Positions 5,478-5,613 of a stretch of DNA of 5,613 bases are shown here, piece after piece. The notes under the pieces were generated by a model. The model was not told the DNA's origin and did not search any database. It worked only from the letters and a program-made list of their open reading frames with translations. The stretch comes from Lachnospiraceae bacterium. GTDB taxonomy: Bacteria; Bacillota; Clostridia; Lachnospirales; Lachnospiraceae. The stretch is from positions 1 to 5,613 of the forward strand of contig JAJQIE010000135.1 of assembly GCA_021199395.1 (NCBI GenBank). The letters are read 5' to 3'. Position 1 is the stretch's first letter. Every line of letters begins with the position of its first letter. The position numbers and the translations under genes were made by a program.

Positions 5478-5525
5478 AAAGGCCGAATCCACGACATGCT
5501 TGCATGTAAGTGGATGAAGGGCTTT
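5478..5525 (+). promoter_or_regulatory. Long leader hairpin in front of the right-end gene
   Basis: The arms pair as AAAG/CTTT (5478-5481 with 5522-5525), CC/GG (5483-5484 with 5519-5520), ATCCAC/GTGGAT (5487-5492 with 5510-5515) and ACATG/CATGT (5494-5498 with 5503-5507), interrupted by small internal loops. It begins within a few bases of the predicted transcription start. The descending arm includes GAAGGG, the only Shine-Dalgarno-like sequence before ATG 5526, so folding could mask it. With only TTT after the stem it is a poor terminator for mutY. It could also be a dispersed palindromic repeat. Confidence 0.5.
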
Positions 5526-5613
5526 ATGGCGCGCACGGGATATGAGGAAAAAGTGGGGCAGGGGCCCCGCGATTTCCGAATATACCGTAGGATTGTGGAA
5601 GCGCGTAAGCGCG
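5526..5613 (+). CDS. Unidentified protein, N-terminal fragment cut by the window end
   Basis: The frame is open from base 5472 to the window end. Candidate ATGs are at 5496, 5514 and 5526; I prefer 5526 because GAAGGG lies just upstream (5516-5521) and the two earlier ATGs fall inside the leader hairpin without a Shine-Dalgarno sequence. The visible product is MARTGYEEKVGQGPRDFRIY followed by RRIVEARKR, a soluble, basic N-terminus with no signal peptide. I do not recognise the family. The promoter upstream and the absence of any stop support a real gene, but only 29 codons are visible. Confidence 0.5.
   Translation, partial: MARTGYEEKVGQGPRDFRIYRRIVEARKR

Noticed and set aside
5478..5525. 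Leader hairpin read as the mutY intrinsic terminator
   Set aside because: Only three T residues follow the stem, and a good promoter points into it from directly upstream, so a leader structure is the better reading, although partial termination cannot be excluded.

Overview
The window looks like a chromosomal segment of a spore-forming member of the Clostridia, most likely Lachnospiraceae. This is inferred from the protein flavour: an HflX with an SRQ-GGG...NRGAGEKKLELDRR segment, a MutY with a Cys-X7-Cys-X2-Cys-X5-Cys cluster, a CwlC-like amidase, strong AGGAGG-type ribosome binding sites, moderately high GC, and dispersed short palindromes. No 16S or other definitive marker is present, so the family-level assignment is tentative.

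Layout. Bases 1-1224 hold the 3' part of hflX (ribosome-associated GTPase; its start lies before the window), followed by a probable terminator. Bases 1269-1610 (minus) encode a small Cro/C1-type regulator. Bases 1611-2014 contain no gene. They hold a ~140-bp repeat-like element with internal palindrome and direct repeats, further short palindromes, and a near-consensus promoter embedded in a 9-bp inverted repeat. Bases 2015-3238 (plus) encode an AAA_14/DUF4143 ATPase with a C-terminal nuclease-like fold. Bases 3329-4165 encode a signal-peptide-less N-acetylmuramoyl-L-alanine amidase with a SPOR domain (CwlC-like), preceded by a sequence resembling a late-sporulation sigma-K/sigma-E promoter. 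Bases 4228-5439 encode MutY (A/G-specific adenine glycosylase), carrying an in-frame block of four degenerate 36-bp repeats near its C-terminus. A good sigma-A-type promoter overlaps the mutY stop codon and leads, through a long hairpin, into an unidentified CDS that runs off the window end.

How the genes relate. hflX, the amidase and mutY are ordinary chromosomal genes. The regulator and the ATPase are divergently oriented around the repeat-rich gap and look like an accessory islet placed between them; whether the regulator controls the ATPase is only an inference. I do not see a recognisable phage, CRISPR, IS transposase, rRNA or tRNA. The most unusual features are two in-frame tandem-repeat expansions in otherwise conserved proteins (HflX and MutY), the operator-like inverted repeat in front of the ATPase, and the leader hairpin at the right end. 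I do not see clear proof of a new multi-gene system.
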